Made by a program: the position numbers and the translations under genes. DNA of 64,000 nucleotides, from the NCBI RefSeq assembly GCF_000308495.1, contig NZ_BAFU01000076.1, positions 1 through 64,000 of the forward strand, read 5' to 3'. The number at the start of each line of letters is the position of its first letter. The first letter of the stretch is position 1. Origin of the DNA: Nocardia brevicatena NBRC 12119 (GTDB taxonomy: Bacteria; Actinomycetota; Actinomycetes; Mycobacteriales; Mycobacteriaceae). Shown here one piece after another: positions 35,488 to 43,658 of the stretch. Under the pieces are notes generated by a model. That model was not told the origin of the DNA. It was given only the letters and a program-made list of their open reading frames with translations, and searched no databases.

Positions 35488-35908
35488 ACGCCTCGATCGC
35501 GGACCTGTATGCCGTGGCCGGCCAACTGTGCGGTCTCTATGCCCACGCGCTGGACACGCACCGCTGGAGTGATCTCGACGAGGTCTTCACCCCGGACGCC
35601 GAGATGGAGTTCGCTCATATCGGTCGGGTTGTGGGGCCGGAGGCAATAGGAAGGGGGTCTGCGCGAACGCCCTCGAGCGCCTGAACGCGAGCCAACACCT
35701 GATCGGAAGTATCGTCGTCGCCACGGAGGGCCCGGACCCGACGTGCCGATGCTATTTCCAGGCGCAGCACGTGAAGGACCAGAAGCACTACATCGTGGCC
35801 GGCAGCTATACCGACACACTGCGACGAGTCGCCGACGGTTGGCGGATCGCCCACCGCCGTCAAACGATTGTCTGGGCCCAGGGAGACGGCAGCGTGGTCG
35901 GCCTCTGA
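35484..35908 (+). pseudogene. SnoaL/NTF2-like gene with a one-base frameshift
   Basis: The N-terminal frame reads NASIADLYAVAGQLCGLYAH and LDEVFTPDAEMEFAHIGRVV, a SnoaL-like polyketide-cyclase fold. It then goes off frame in a G run (35653-35657) and would stop early. A shift of one base restores the rest: GVCANALERLNASQHLIGSI, YFQAQHVKDQKHYIVAGSYT, RVADGWRIAHRRQTIVWAQG, to TGA at 35906-35908. A single missing base in the homopolymer explains everything, so it could be a recent mutation or a sequencing error. Confidence 0.8.
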
Positions 35909-35964
35909 GCCGTCCGGATGAACGGCCCCCGACGGTATCGAGCCGGATGTCGTCTCATCGAACC

Positions 35965-36012
35965 GTGAAGCCGGGTCGGCCGATCCCACAAGGTCGGCCG
36001 ACCCGGCTTCAC
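35965..36012 (+). terminator. Strong 19-bp-stem hairpin
   Basis: The arms 35965-35983 and 35994-36012 are exact reverse complements (19 of 19, beginning GTGAAGCCGGGTCGG), with a 10-nt loop. It lies 57 bp after the SnoaL-like gene and is a likely transcription end for the ABM/SnoaL unit, although no T run follows. Confidence 0.65.
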
Positions 36013-36044
36013 GAGAACGGCGGATTCGCGCCGACGGCACCGGA

Positions 36045-36151
36045 CACCCCCCCCCGTTCGCGGCTCGACGCACCGAAGCCCGGCCGCCGTCGACGGGGAT
36101 GAGTTGGCCGGAGATGAAACGCGAAGCCGGTGAAACCAGAAAAATCGGCAT
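36045..36151 (-). pseudogene. C-terminal remnant of a short-chain dehydrogenase
   Basis: The minus strand reads MPIFLVSPASRFISGQLIPVDGG and then ASVRR, which matches the FLxSxxxxFITGQxIPVDGG end of FabG-like SDRs. Nothing of the Rossmann core remains. The fragment runs into a stretch of nine Cs. It is a decayed gene tail. Confidence 0.6.
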
Positions 36152-36449
36152 CGATACGCCTCCGGACACCCGAGACCCGACGCGACGGGGGGCGGGCCAT
36201 GTATCTCGTTTCACCGAAGTTCGGCCGGGTATCCACCCGCCGCACGGGAGGTGAATGGATGCCGGAGACAGCGACAACACACCGGCGGATCCACCGGGCG
36301 GTTCACTTCGATGGGCCTACAGAGCTGCGGTGGCGGTCATGGTGGAGCGCGATACGGCGCACCGTTACGGGCTACATCGGCGCATTCGTCAAGTGACGCT
36401 CGACCTTCCCGTAACCGTCCGGGTTTCCGACCGAAACAACGGAATCCGC

Positions 36450-36680
36450 CCCTGCACAGCGATTTTCGCTCGGTCTACGCGACGCTGCGGCGTGACCTCG
36501 GTGTCTCGACCTCGACCACCCTGGAGTCCATCGAGTCGTCGAGTACCACCGCGGCGACCGCGGCGCTCCTCGAGCGGCCGGTGTCGACCGGCCCGCTGCG
36601 AGCGGAATATCTCGGATCGGACCGGTTCGGCACACCCATGGAGTACTCGATCAACCTCTTCCGCACCGACCGGACCCGGC
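36450..36680 (+). pseudogene. Remnant of a GntR-type regulator (UTRA-like segment)
   Basis: The plus strand reads SDFRSVYATLRRDLGVSTST, then TLESIESSSTTAATAALLER and FGTPMEYSINLFRTDR, which resembles the C-terminal UTRA sensor domain of GntR/HutC regulators (xGxPMEYSxxxYRxDR). No helix-turn-helix or valid start is present upstream. The reading quality fades after 36680. No other gene is evident in 35909-36792. Confidence 0.45.
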
Positions 36681-36792
36681 CGCAGGGGAGAACCGGGCGC
36701 AAGTCCGCGCGCCGGAACCGACACGCCGAGCGCGTGATAGCACGGTCGGATCGGCCGCCTGATCCACCGGGTCGCACCCGTCCGGGACGGGA

Positions 36793-37779
36793 TCACTCGA
36801 CAACCGTTGCCCGCACGGTCGCCGAGGCGATTCCGAAAACGGCGGCACCGTCGCGGTGGGCGGTAAGAGATATGGTTGCCCGCCCGGCAGTGGGGTCGAC
36901 GGAACGGACCACCCCGTCGAATGTGATCTCGGCGGGACCATGGGTACCGATGAGAACCGGTCTGGCGAATTGCACGTAGTAGCCGAGAACAAGTCCGGGA
37001 GCGCCGAGCCATTCGGTCAAACAGGTTGCGCCGAGCCCCATCACCAACATGCCGTGCGCTGCCACGGCGTCCAGGCCCGCCTGTCGGGCGGCGTCGTCGT
37101 TCCAGTGGATCGGATTGATATCACCGGAGACACCCGCGTAGTGAACGAGTTCGCCGCGGGAAAGGCGAAATGTCCGCGGCGGGAAAAACTGTCCTCCAGC
37201 GAGTCTCGGAACAGTGGCGCGAGAGGCGGGGGGTTCGGCGGAAGGGAGAGGGGCCGCGACCGGTGGCGTCGGCCGGGCCGGTGCCGGGGGTCGGGTGGGA
37301 AGGTCCAGCATGGCGAGACCCCGTACGGTCGGCGAGCTGTCGTGAGCACGACCGGCGAGGGTGGTGTGCACGGTCTGCACTACATCGGCGGCCTGATCGC
37401 GGATGACGGTGGTGACCGCGATGAGATCACCGGATGCGGTCGGCCGGCGGGAGTCCACGATGACCTGGTGGGTCAGCCGGTCTCCGGCGATCACCGGGCG
37501 GTGACAGTGGATGTCCTGTTCCACATGGAGTAGACGTGCCGGGTCGTAGCCGTCGAGCGCGGCGCGCATCAGCGACCGTTGCGCGAGGGAGCCGACCGCG
37601 GAGGCGAAGGTGGCCGGTGCGATCAGGCCCGGATGACCGAGCTCGAGGGCAGCGGCGTCGTCCCAGTGGGCGGGATGGAAATCCTGGACGGCGCGGGCGA
37701 AGTCCCGGACCTTCTCACGGCCGACCTCGTAGTGATCGGTGTCGGTGTAACGACGGCCCACGGTCGGGTGCGGGTTCAT
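36793..37779 (-). CDS. Fused MaoC-like hotdog dehydratase (HadA+HadB-like)
   Basis: This 328-aa protein holds two hotdog units. The N-terminal half (VGRRYTDTDHYEVGREKVRDFARAVQDFHPAHWD) resembles mycobacterial HadA. After a Pro-rich linker (~160-190) the C-terminal half carries the hydratase motif YAGVSGDINPIHWNDDAARQ with a catalytic Asp/His pair and AHGMLVMGLGA, like HadB. Such pairs dehydrate 3-hydroxyacyl thioesters. It is the last gene of the NRPS-PKS operon, 15 bp after the methyltransferase gene. It may dehydrate a polyketide or fatty intermediate of the product. Confidence 0.85.
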   Translation of the reverse strand: MNPHPTVGRRYTDTDHYEVGREKVRDFARAVQDFHPAHWDDAAALELGHPGLIAPATFASAVGSLAQRSLMRAALDGYDPARLLHVEQDIHCHRPVIAGDRLTHQVIVDSRRPTASGDLIAVTTVIRDQAADVVQTVHTTLAGRAHDSSPTVRGLAMLDLPTRPPAPARPTPPVAAPLPSAEPPASRATVPRLAGGQFFPPRTFRLSRGELVHYAGVSGDINPIHWNDDAARQAGLDAVAAHGMLVMGLGATCLTEWLGAPGLVLGYYVQFARPVLIGTHGPAEITFDGVVRSVDPTAGRATISLTAHRDGAAVFGIASATVRATVVE

Positions 37780-37794
37780 GGTGGACTCCTCGGG

Positions 37795-38916
37795 TCACCG
37801 GGGCGTGTGGGCGGCGAAGATCCGTTGCCCGTGGGCGGCCAAGGGCAGCTCCGGGCCGGGAAGAACCAACCAGGGCGGCAGATCGGCCGAGATGAGCTCG
37901 GCGCGCCATTGGGACTCGGTCAAGAAGATGCGGTCGCTCCCCGCGCGCACATCGTCGCGGCCAGGGCGGACGCCGCCGGGGCGGGAGGACATCAGAAAGT
38001 GCATGGAGGTGAGCAATTGGCAGTGTTCGCGACACGACTCGATGACGACGAGATGGCCGCCGGGGCGCAGCAGGTCACGCAGCCGTCGCAACGCCACACC
38101 GCAGTGGCGGGCATTGTGCAGCACATTCGCGGCCAGGACGATGTCGAACGAGCGCGGCGGCGGCAACTCGGCATTGAGATCGAGCAGATCGAACCGCAGC
38201 CAGGGATGGTGCGCGAAGCGGCTCCGGGCGGCGTCGAGGAAGAACGACGACACATCGGTGAAGTGATATTCCACGGGCAAACCGTCGAGCACGGGGAGCA
38301 GGTCGGCGGTGGTACCGCCGACACCCGCGCCCAGTTCCAGGATGCGCACCGGGTGACGGTCGGCGGCCAGCGTGTCCACCACGCGGGTGACGATCGCGCC
38401 GGCGGCGGCGTTCAGGTACCGGTTGACCGGATTGTTCCGGTATGCGGCTTCGGCGGTGAGCAGGTCCCCGTTCGGGAACAGCAGCTCCTGAGCGAGCACC
38501 CTGTCCTGTAACAGATCGAGCGCATGCCGGTTCGCGGCCGTGAAGAACCGCGCGAGCTGTACGGAGAACCCGAGGTCGGCACAGACCTGGTCGAGATCGG
38601 CGCGGCCCGGCGCGGCCCCCTCCGAGAGGTACGAATACCCCTGGTCCACTTCGTATTTCAGCCGTCTGTGGGCAGTGAGCAGGCCGAGCCAACGACGCAG
38701 CAGCCAGCGATGTCGTGGCGCGACCTCGAGCACGGCCGCGAGCTCGTCCTCGGTATGCGCCGCACCGTCGGACAGGACCGGTCGCAGCACCGCGGCCATG
38801 GCCCGCAACCCGAACAGGTCGAAGTCGTCGCGCGCGGACAGGCACTGCCGCGCGTCGAAATCCGCGACCGCGTCCGCGGCGCGCGTGGCGATATCGAGCG
38901 TCGGGTCGGTGGTCAT
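37795..38916 (-). CDS. SAM-dependent methyltransferase of the NRPS-PKS operon
   Basis: This 373-aa protein has an N-terminal helical, possibly dimerising region (FDLFGLRAMAAVLRPVLSDG) and a C-terminal class I methyltransferase domain with the SAM motif ILELGAGVGGTTADLLPVL, FDIVLAANVLHNARHCG and LLRPGGHLVVIESC. The architecture resembles trans-acting methyltransferases of polyketide/peptide pathways. The ATG at 38916 overlaps the stop of the FAD oxidase gene, so they are translationally coupled. The methyl acceptor cannot be told from sequence. Confidence 0.87.
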   Translation of the reverse strand: MTTDPTLDIATRAADAVADFDARQCLSARDDFDLFGLRAMAAVLRPVLSDGAAHTEDELAAVLEVAPRHRWLLRRWLGLLTAHRRLKYEVDQGYSYLSEGAAPGRADLDQVCADLGFSVQLARFFTAANRHALDLLQDRVLAQELLFPNGDLLTAEAAYRNNPVNRYLNAAAGAIVTRVVDTLAADRHPVRILELGAGVGGTTADLLPVLDGLPVEYHFTDVSSFFLDAARSRFAHHPWLRFDLLDLNAELPPPRSFDIVLAANVLHNARHCGVALRRLRDLLRPGGHLVVIESCREHCQLLTSMHFLMSSRPGGVRPGRDDVRAGSDRIFLTESQWRAELISADLPPWLVLPGPELPLAAHGQRIFAAHTPR

Positions 38917-40304
38917 CGCGCACCGTTCAGTGGTGGGATGTTGTGGTTGCAGCAGAATACGTTGTCGGGATCGTAGGTGGTCTTGAGCCGTTGTAGTCGG
39001 GGATAGGAATCGGGATGGTAGGCGCGGCGCACCCGATCCGGGGAGGCGGTGTCGTCGAGGATTCCGATATAGGGTCCGCCCGCGGAACAGCCCTGCAGGG
39101 CGGAGACGATCTCGGCGATCCACCGACGTGAGGGTTCCAGGTCCGTTCCGACGGGCCCACCGGAGAACACGACCGCGTGATAGGCAGCGTCGTGGTAGCC
39201 GAACGCGGTCGCGTCCGCCGGCACCCGCCGCAGCGCCCCGCCGAGTTGGTGGACCGAGACGAGCGAATACGGGGTGGGCATACGGGCGGCGAAGTCGACG
39301 AGTGCGTCGATGGCGTCGTCGTCGAAGGCACGCAGCCATTCGCTACCGGTGGCGGTGCCGTGGCCTTCGTGGAAGGCCTGCTCGGTATTGCGTTGCAGTT
39401 CCGGGTATTCCAGGGGGCGGACGAGGTCGAGCTCCGGCTCGCCCAGACGTTTCAGCCTCGCCAATTCCGTCCGCGCCCGGTCGAGCGGTCCGAAGTAGGC
39501 GACGGTGACCGCCGCCATCGGCGGTCCCTCGGGAGCGGTGGGAGGCCAGTGCAGCAGGGTGGCACGCAATGCCAGCTCGTCCGGCGATTCGGCGCAGAGC
39601 TCGCGGAACTCACGGAAGACCGCGCGCCCTTCCTCGAGCCGGAACAGCAGGGTGCCCGCGTGCAGGGAGCCGATGGGATGCAGTTCGAACTCCAGGGCCA
39701 CCACAATGCCTAAGTTGCCGCCACCACCGCGCAGTGCCCACAGCAGATCGGGGTGATTGTCGGGGCCGGTGTGCACCAGCCGGCCGTCGGCCAGGACGAC
39801 CTGCGCGGAGCGCACACTGTCGCAGGTGAATCCGGCCATTCGCTGCAACCAACCGCTGCCACCGCACAGCGTGGAACCGATCACGCCGACGGTCGACACA
39901 TCCGCTCCGGTCACGGCCAGACCGTGCCGGTGACAGGCACGATCGAATTCGGCCCAGGTGACGCCCGCTCCCACGGTGGCGCGGCGGGCGATCGGGTCGA
40001 TGATGATCGTCCGCAGCCCCGACAGATCGAGCAGCAGGGACCCGTCGGCAGCCGGATGCCGCGCGACGTCATGTCCGCCGCCGCGCACCGATACGGCGAG
40101 CCCGTGCCGCCGCGCCGTCGTGACCGCGGCCCGCACATCGGGGACCCGGGCGCAGTGCACGACGGCCGCCGGACGCTGGTCGACGGCGGTATTCCAGCGC
40201 CGCCGTGCCCGGTCGTAGCCCGGATCGCCCGACGCCAGGACGGTGCCCCGACAGGCTGCGCGCAGATCGGCAAGGTAGTCCGCGATAGGTCGTGTGGTGG
40301 TCAT
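38913..40304 (-). CDS. Berberine-bridge-type FAD-linked oxidase
   Basis: This 463-aa flavoprotein of the PCMH/BBE family shows VSVRGGGHDVARHPAADGSL, where the His is the usual covalent FAD attachment point. It continues with STLCGGSGWLQRMAGFTCDS carrying a possible second Cys link, GGGGNLGIVVALEFELH, and a C-terminal BBE segment (YPRLQRLKTTYDPDNVFCCN). Such enzymes oxidise C-N, C-O or C-S ring systems. In a thiazoline pathway it could aromatise a ring to thiazole, which is inference. It overlaps its neighbours on both sides by 4 bases. Confidence 0.9.
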   Translation of the reverse strand: MTTTRPIADYLADLRAACRGTVLASGDPGYDRARRRWNTAVDQRPAAVVHCARVPDVRAAVTTARRHGLAVSVRGGGHDVARHPAADGSLLLDLSGLRTIIIDPIARRATVGAGVTWAEFDRACHRHGLAVTGADVSTVGVIGSTLCGGSGWLQRMAGFTCDSVRSAQVVLADGRLVHTGPDNHPDLLWALRGGGGNLGIVVALEFELHPIGSLHAGTLLFRLEEGRAVFREFRELCAESPDELALRATLLHWPPTAPEGPPMAAVTVAYFGPLDRARTELARLKRLGEPELDLVRPLEYPELQRNTEQAFHEGHGTATGSEWLRAFDDDAIDALVDFAARMPTPYSLVSVHQLGGALRRVPADATAFGYHDAAYHAVVFSGGPVGTDLEPSRRWIAEIVSALQGCSAGGPYIGILDDTASPDRVRRAYHPDSYPRLQRLKTTYDPDNVFCCNHNIPPLNGAR

Positions 40305-41644
40305 ACGGCAACGAACTCCTCGGAGACGACGATGGGAGGATGCGCCGCGACGGACAGCAGTTCCAGATAGTCGGTGAGGACCTCCGGCATCCGGCGGCGC
40401 AGGTAGCGGGTGAACGGGTCGTTGCAGGTGATGGGCAGTGGATCGGCGCGCACGGCCGCCAGGTCCGTCTGGTGTTCGGGGCGGCCGGCCGCGAGGAACC
40501 GGCCGTCGGCCGAGTCGAGCAGGACCGCGCACTCCGGCGGCAGCGCCGCGGCGAGCCGAGCCGGTGTGACCGCGTCCACGGCGTCGCGGTCCAACAGCGC
40601 GTTCGGGATACCGGCGACCACGGTCGCGTCCCGACATACGGTATCGACGAGGGCGGCGATCCGGTCGGTGGTGTGGCGGCCGGGTAGCTCGCGCCACGCG
40701 ACGATACGGCTCAGGCCGGGCGAGGGCGCGTCGACGGTCAGCACCACGTCGTAGCGGTAGCGGGTCAGCTCGGTGTCGGCCCGCATCGGCTTGGCGTAAC
40801 AGGCGACCCGCACCGACCGGGAATGCCGCCGGGCGATATGGGCGAAGACCCGGGGATCGCACAGGAGCTCTTCGTCGGTGTCGAGCCGGGCGGCGGCCCG
40901 GCGGGCCAGGTCGTCGGCGTTCGGCCCCGGATCGCGGGCCCGTTCCAACCAGTGGGCGAAGTCCTGCGCATTGGCGAGGTTGCGGATATCTCCGACGACG
41001 ACGGTGCCGCCGGGTGTGACCATATCGAGTGCGTCGTCGAGCACGGCGGTGAGATAGCGCTCGTCCGGAAAGCACTGCGTCACACTGTTCAACACCACAC
41101 AGTCCGGTCGTCCGCTCGCGGCCTGCGCACGCAATGCCGTCATCACCCGGTCGCCGGCGAGCTCGTGCGCGGCGGCCCGCAGCACCGACACTCCCGGAAG
41201 TCGTCGGGCGCGCAGCCTCTCCACCACGGGTTCGGCCGGATCGAGCCCGAGGTAGTCACGCGTCGACGAGTGCAGGCGGTGGACGAGAAGACCGCTGCCG
41301 CAGCCGACCTCCACAATGGTTTCGGGGCGACCGCGTCGCACCAGGCCGACAGCGTGGTCGATCCACTCCCGCATATGCTCGCGGGGGAATGCCGCACCGG
41401 TATCGGAGGCCCGCCAACCGGACAGGTCGAGATCGTCGCCGTGGCGCAGTTCGTCCGACGAGTACACGTACTCGTACACGTGCCGCCAATGTTCGAGATA
41501 TTCGGTGAGCAACGCCCCGGGGACAGGTCGCACCGCGACGGCCGCGGCGGCGGGCCGTACCACGATCACATCGCGGTGCCCGTCCCGCCGGGCCGAGTCC
41601 ACCCACGGATGCCGGCCGAGCATGGAGAGCAGCCGATCGGTCAC
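40301..41644 (-). CDS. Free-standing NRPS-type methyltransferase
   Basis: This 447-aa protein matches the methyltransferase domain that is normally inserted within NRPS adenylation domains. It shows LSGWRASDTGAAFPREHMRE, the SAM motif IVEVGCGSGLLVHRLHSS, VVLNSVTQCFPDERYLTAVL and GGTVVVGDIRNLANAQDF, then a partner-like C-terminal part. Here it is a separate protein. The GTG start at 41644 overlaps the upstream stop. Embedded relatives N-methylate aminoacyl carriers or C-methylate thiazolines (yersiniabactin, pyochelin). This one probably acts in trans on a carrier-bound intermediate of the two megasynthases. Confidence 0.86.
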   Translation of the reverse strand: MTDRLLSMLGRHPWVDSARRDGHRDVIVVRPAAAAVAVRPVPGALLTEYLEHWRHVYEYVYSSDELRHGDDLDLSGWRASDTGAAFPREHMREWIDHAVGLVRRGRPETIVEVGCGSGLLVHRLHSSTRDYLGLDPAEPVVERLRARRLPGVSVLRAAAHELAGDRVMTALRAQAASGRPDCVVLNSVTQCFPDERYLTAVLDDALDMVTPGGTVVVGDIRNLANAQDFAHWLERARDPGPNADDLARRAAARLDTDEELLCDPRVFAHIARRHSRSVRVACYAKPMRADTELTRYRYDVVLTVDAPSPGLSRIVAWRELPGRHTTDRIAALVDTVCRDATVVAGIPNALLDRDAVDAVTPARLAAALPPECAVLLDSADGRFLAAGRPEHQTDLAAVRADPLPITCNDPFTRYLRRRMPEVLTDYLELLSVAAHPPIVVSEEFVAV

Positions 41645-42846
41645 GGGTTCCGCGCCTCCGATACCGCCGCAAGTTCCGCCGCACCGAACATGCGGTACAC
41701 GCGTTCGGGATCGTTGGCCGCATGTGCGCGACCGCCGTGCACGTCACGCCAGAAGCGCTGAACGGTACTGTCCGGCCGCAATGCGCGGCCACCGGAGTTC
41801 TCGAACAGCCGGTCCATGGCGGTCACGGCGCGTTCGGTGCCGCGAACCTGGTCGCGGCGCAGCCGCAACCGTTCGCGCGGCCCGATGGGTTCCTCGGCCA
41901 CCGCCAACAGGTACAACTCATCGATATTGTGCGTGAGCTGACGCCAGGCGGCATCGATCTCGGTGGCGGCGAAGGCAATCCGCTCCAGAGTGGCCGGGTC
42001 GTGGCGGAACGCGTCGCCGGTGTAGCCGGTATCCTTGCGGGCGTCGCCGGGCAGTGCGGCGCGCACGCGGTCGCATTGCTGTTCGAGGTGCGCGCGGTAG
42101 CCGCCGCGTGCCATACCGACAATGGCCGCCGTGATGGCGCCGGTGTGCAGGCAGCCGAACGGAATCCGGTACAGCGCACCGTCGTTGGTCTGCTGTCCGG
42201 GGGTGCGGCAGGCGGTTACCGCGTCGGAGCCGAGGACCCGGTGCGCGGGCACGAACACTTCGTCGAGGTGAATATCGTTGCTTCCGGTGCCGCGCAGGCC
42301 GACCGCCTGCCACACGTCGACGACGGTGTAGTCGTCGGCGGGTACCAGGAAGGTGCACGAATCGGCCGGTTCGCCGTCCATGACGACCCGCGCGCCCAGC
42401 AAGGCCCAGCGGGCGTGGTCGCAGCCGGAGGCGAAACCCCAGGTGCCGCTGAGCCGATAGCCGCCCTCGACGGGAACGGCGGTGCCGGTCATGGCATACG
42501 AGGAGCAGATGGGGGTGTCGGTACCGGAATCCCACACCTCCTCCTGGGCTCGACCGTCGAAGAGCGCCACGTTCCAGGGGGATACGCCCAGTACGGAAGC
42601 GACCCACCCGGTGGAGCCGCACGCCGAGGCCAGTTCGGCCACCGCCGTGTAGAAGACGGCCGGGTGCGCCTCGTACCCGCCGTAGCGCCGTGGACGCAGC
42701 AGGCCGAAGAACCCGGTGGCGGTGAGTTCGGTGAGGGTTTCCACCGGGATCCGCCGGGCCTGTTCGGTCTCCGGGGCACGTTTGCTCAGCGTCGGCAGCA
42801 GTTCGCCGACCGCGGCGAGCACCGCGGTCGTGGCGTCGTCGGTCAT
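41641..42846 (-). CDS. Acyl-CoA dehydrogenase-fold flavin monooxygenase
   Basis: This 401-aa protein of the HsaA/group D flavin monooxygenase type shares the acyl-CoA dehydrogenase fold. Segments include GFFGLLRPRRYGGYEAHPAVFY, ELASACGSTGWVASVLG, WGFASGCDHARWALLGARVV and VWQAVGLRGTGSNDIHLDEVFVP. Relatives use reduced FMN/FAD to hydroxylate phenols or N-oxygenate amines and need a separate flavin reductase, which is not in the window. Its stop overlaps the GTG of the free-standing methyltransferase. It is a tailoring enzyme candidate. Confidence 0.87.
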   Translation of the reverse strand: MTDDATTAVLAAVGELLPTLSKRAPETEQARRIPVETLTELTATGFFGLLRPRRYGGYEAHPAVFYTAVAELASACGSTGWVASVLGVSPWNVALFDGRAQEEVWDSGTDTPICSSYAMTGTAVPVEGGYRLSGTWGFASGCDHARWALLGARVVMDGEPADSCTFLVPADDYTVVDVWQAVGLRGTGSNDIHLDEVFVPAHRVLGSDAVTACRTPGQQTNDGALYRIPFGCLHTGAITAAIVGMARGGYRAHLEQQCDRVRAALPGDARKDTGYTGDAFRHDPATLERIAFAATEIDAAWRQLTHNIDELYLLAVAEEPIGPRERLRLRRDQVRGTERAVTAMDRLFENSGGRALRPDSTVQRFWRDVHGGRAHAANDPERVYRMFGAAELAAVSEARNP

Positions 42847-42935
42847 TGCGTTGTCCTCCGTTGTGGATCGGGTGGTGGGGGCACGGTTCGATGGACGCGT
42901 CCGTTGCCGCTCGGGCCGGCGGTCGCGGCGCGGCG

Positions 42936-43658
42936 TCAGCGGGTGAAGCGCAGCAGACCGGTCGCCGGGTCGGCGTCGGCCGGCCGGAGACCGGCCGCGC
43001 GGGCCTCGGCCGTGAGCCGGTCGGCGTCGGCCGGCCAGACGTGGTGTTCGGTACGCACCTCCTGCACCAGTCGGTCGCCCTGGTAGGTGCGGTAGGTCAT
43101 TCGCCATATCAGGGAGTCCGCGTCCACCGGGTCGGCCCGGCTCCAGCCCTCGTACCGCAGGTCACCGGCGCGGGCGGTGGTGTAGCGCCGTTCCGGCGAG
43201 GGTTCGACTCGACCGGGACGCTGCACTTCCACCACCGCATCGGCACCCGGTGCCAGTGCGTCCGCGATGGCGGACCACACCCGGGGGCGGGTGGCGGCGG
43301 CGAAGTGCCCGATCACGCCGAGGGCGACCACCGCCGCACACCGCGTGGGCAGTTCGGTATCGAGGAAACCCGTGGGTAGTACGGTGATCCGCTCGCGCAG
43401 GTCCTTGCGGGCCGCCAATCTCGACAGCAGCACGGCGCGCATGGCGGCGGCCGGCTCCACCGCCACGATCCGCGCGTCGGGCAGGGCGTCGGCGACCAGC
43501 ATGGTGGACAGTCCCGTGCCCGCCCCGATATCGGCGACCGGTCCGGCGACGGTGTCGACCCCGGCGAGCAGCTTCGTCAGCACCGGTTCCACGCCGGCCA
43601 CATACGGTGTGGCCATGAGGTCGTAGAACTCCGCGGCGGCGGCGTAGTCGTCGGTCAC
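42936..43658 (-). CDS. Class I SAM-dependent methyltransferase
   Basis: This 240-aa protein starts with GTG 43658, which overlaps the stop of the large synthase (GTGA). It shows the SAM motif VADIGAGTGLSTMLVADAL, the acidic end VAVEPAAAMRAVL, and CAAVVALGVIGHFAAATRP. A C-terminal beta-rich part (RYTTARAGDLRYEGW, WRMTYRTYQGDRLV) resembles small-molecule methyltransferases. It is likely a tailoring enzyme of the same product. The 89-bp gap to the next gene is the largest in this operon. Confidence 0.86.
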   Translation of the reverse strand: MTDDYAAAAEFYDLMATPYVAGVEPVLTKLLAGVDTVAGPVADIGAGTGLSTMLVADALPDARIVAVEPAAAMRAVLLSRLAARKDLRERITVLPTGFLDTELPTRCAAVVALGVIGHFAAATRPRVWSAIADALAPGADAVVEVQRPGRVEPSPERRYTTARAGDLRYEGWSRADPVDADSLIWRMTYRTYQGDRLVQEVRTEHHVWPADADRLTAEARAAGLRPADADPATGLLRFTR

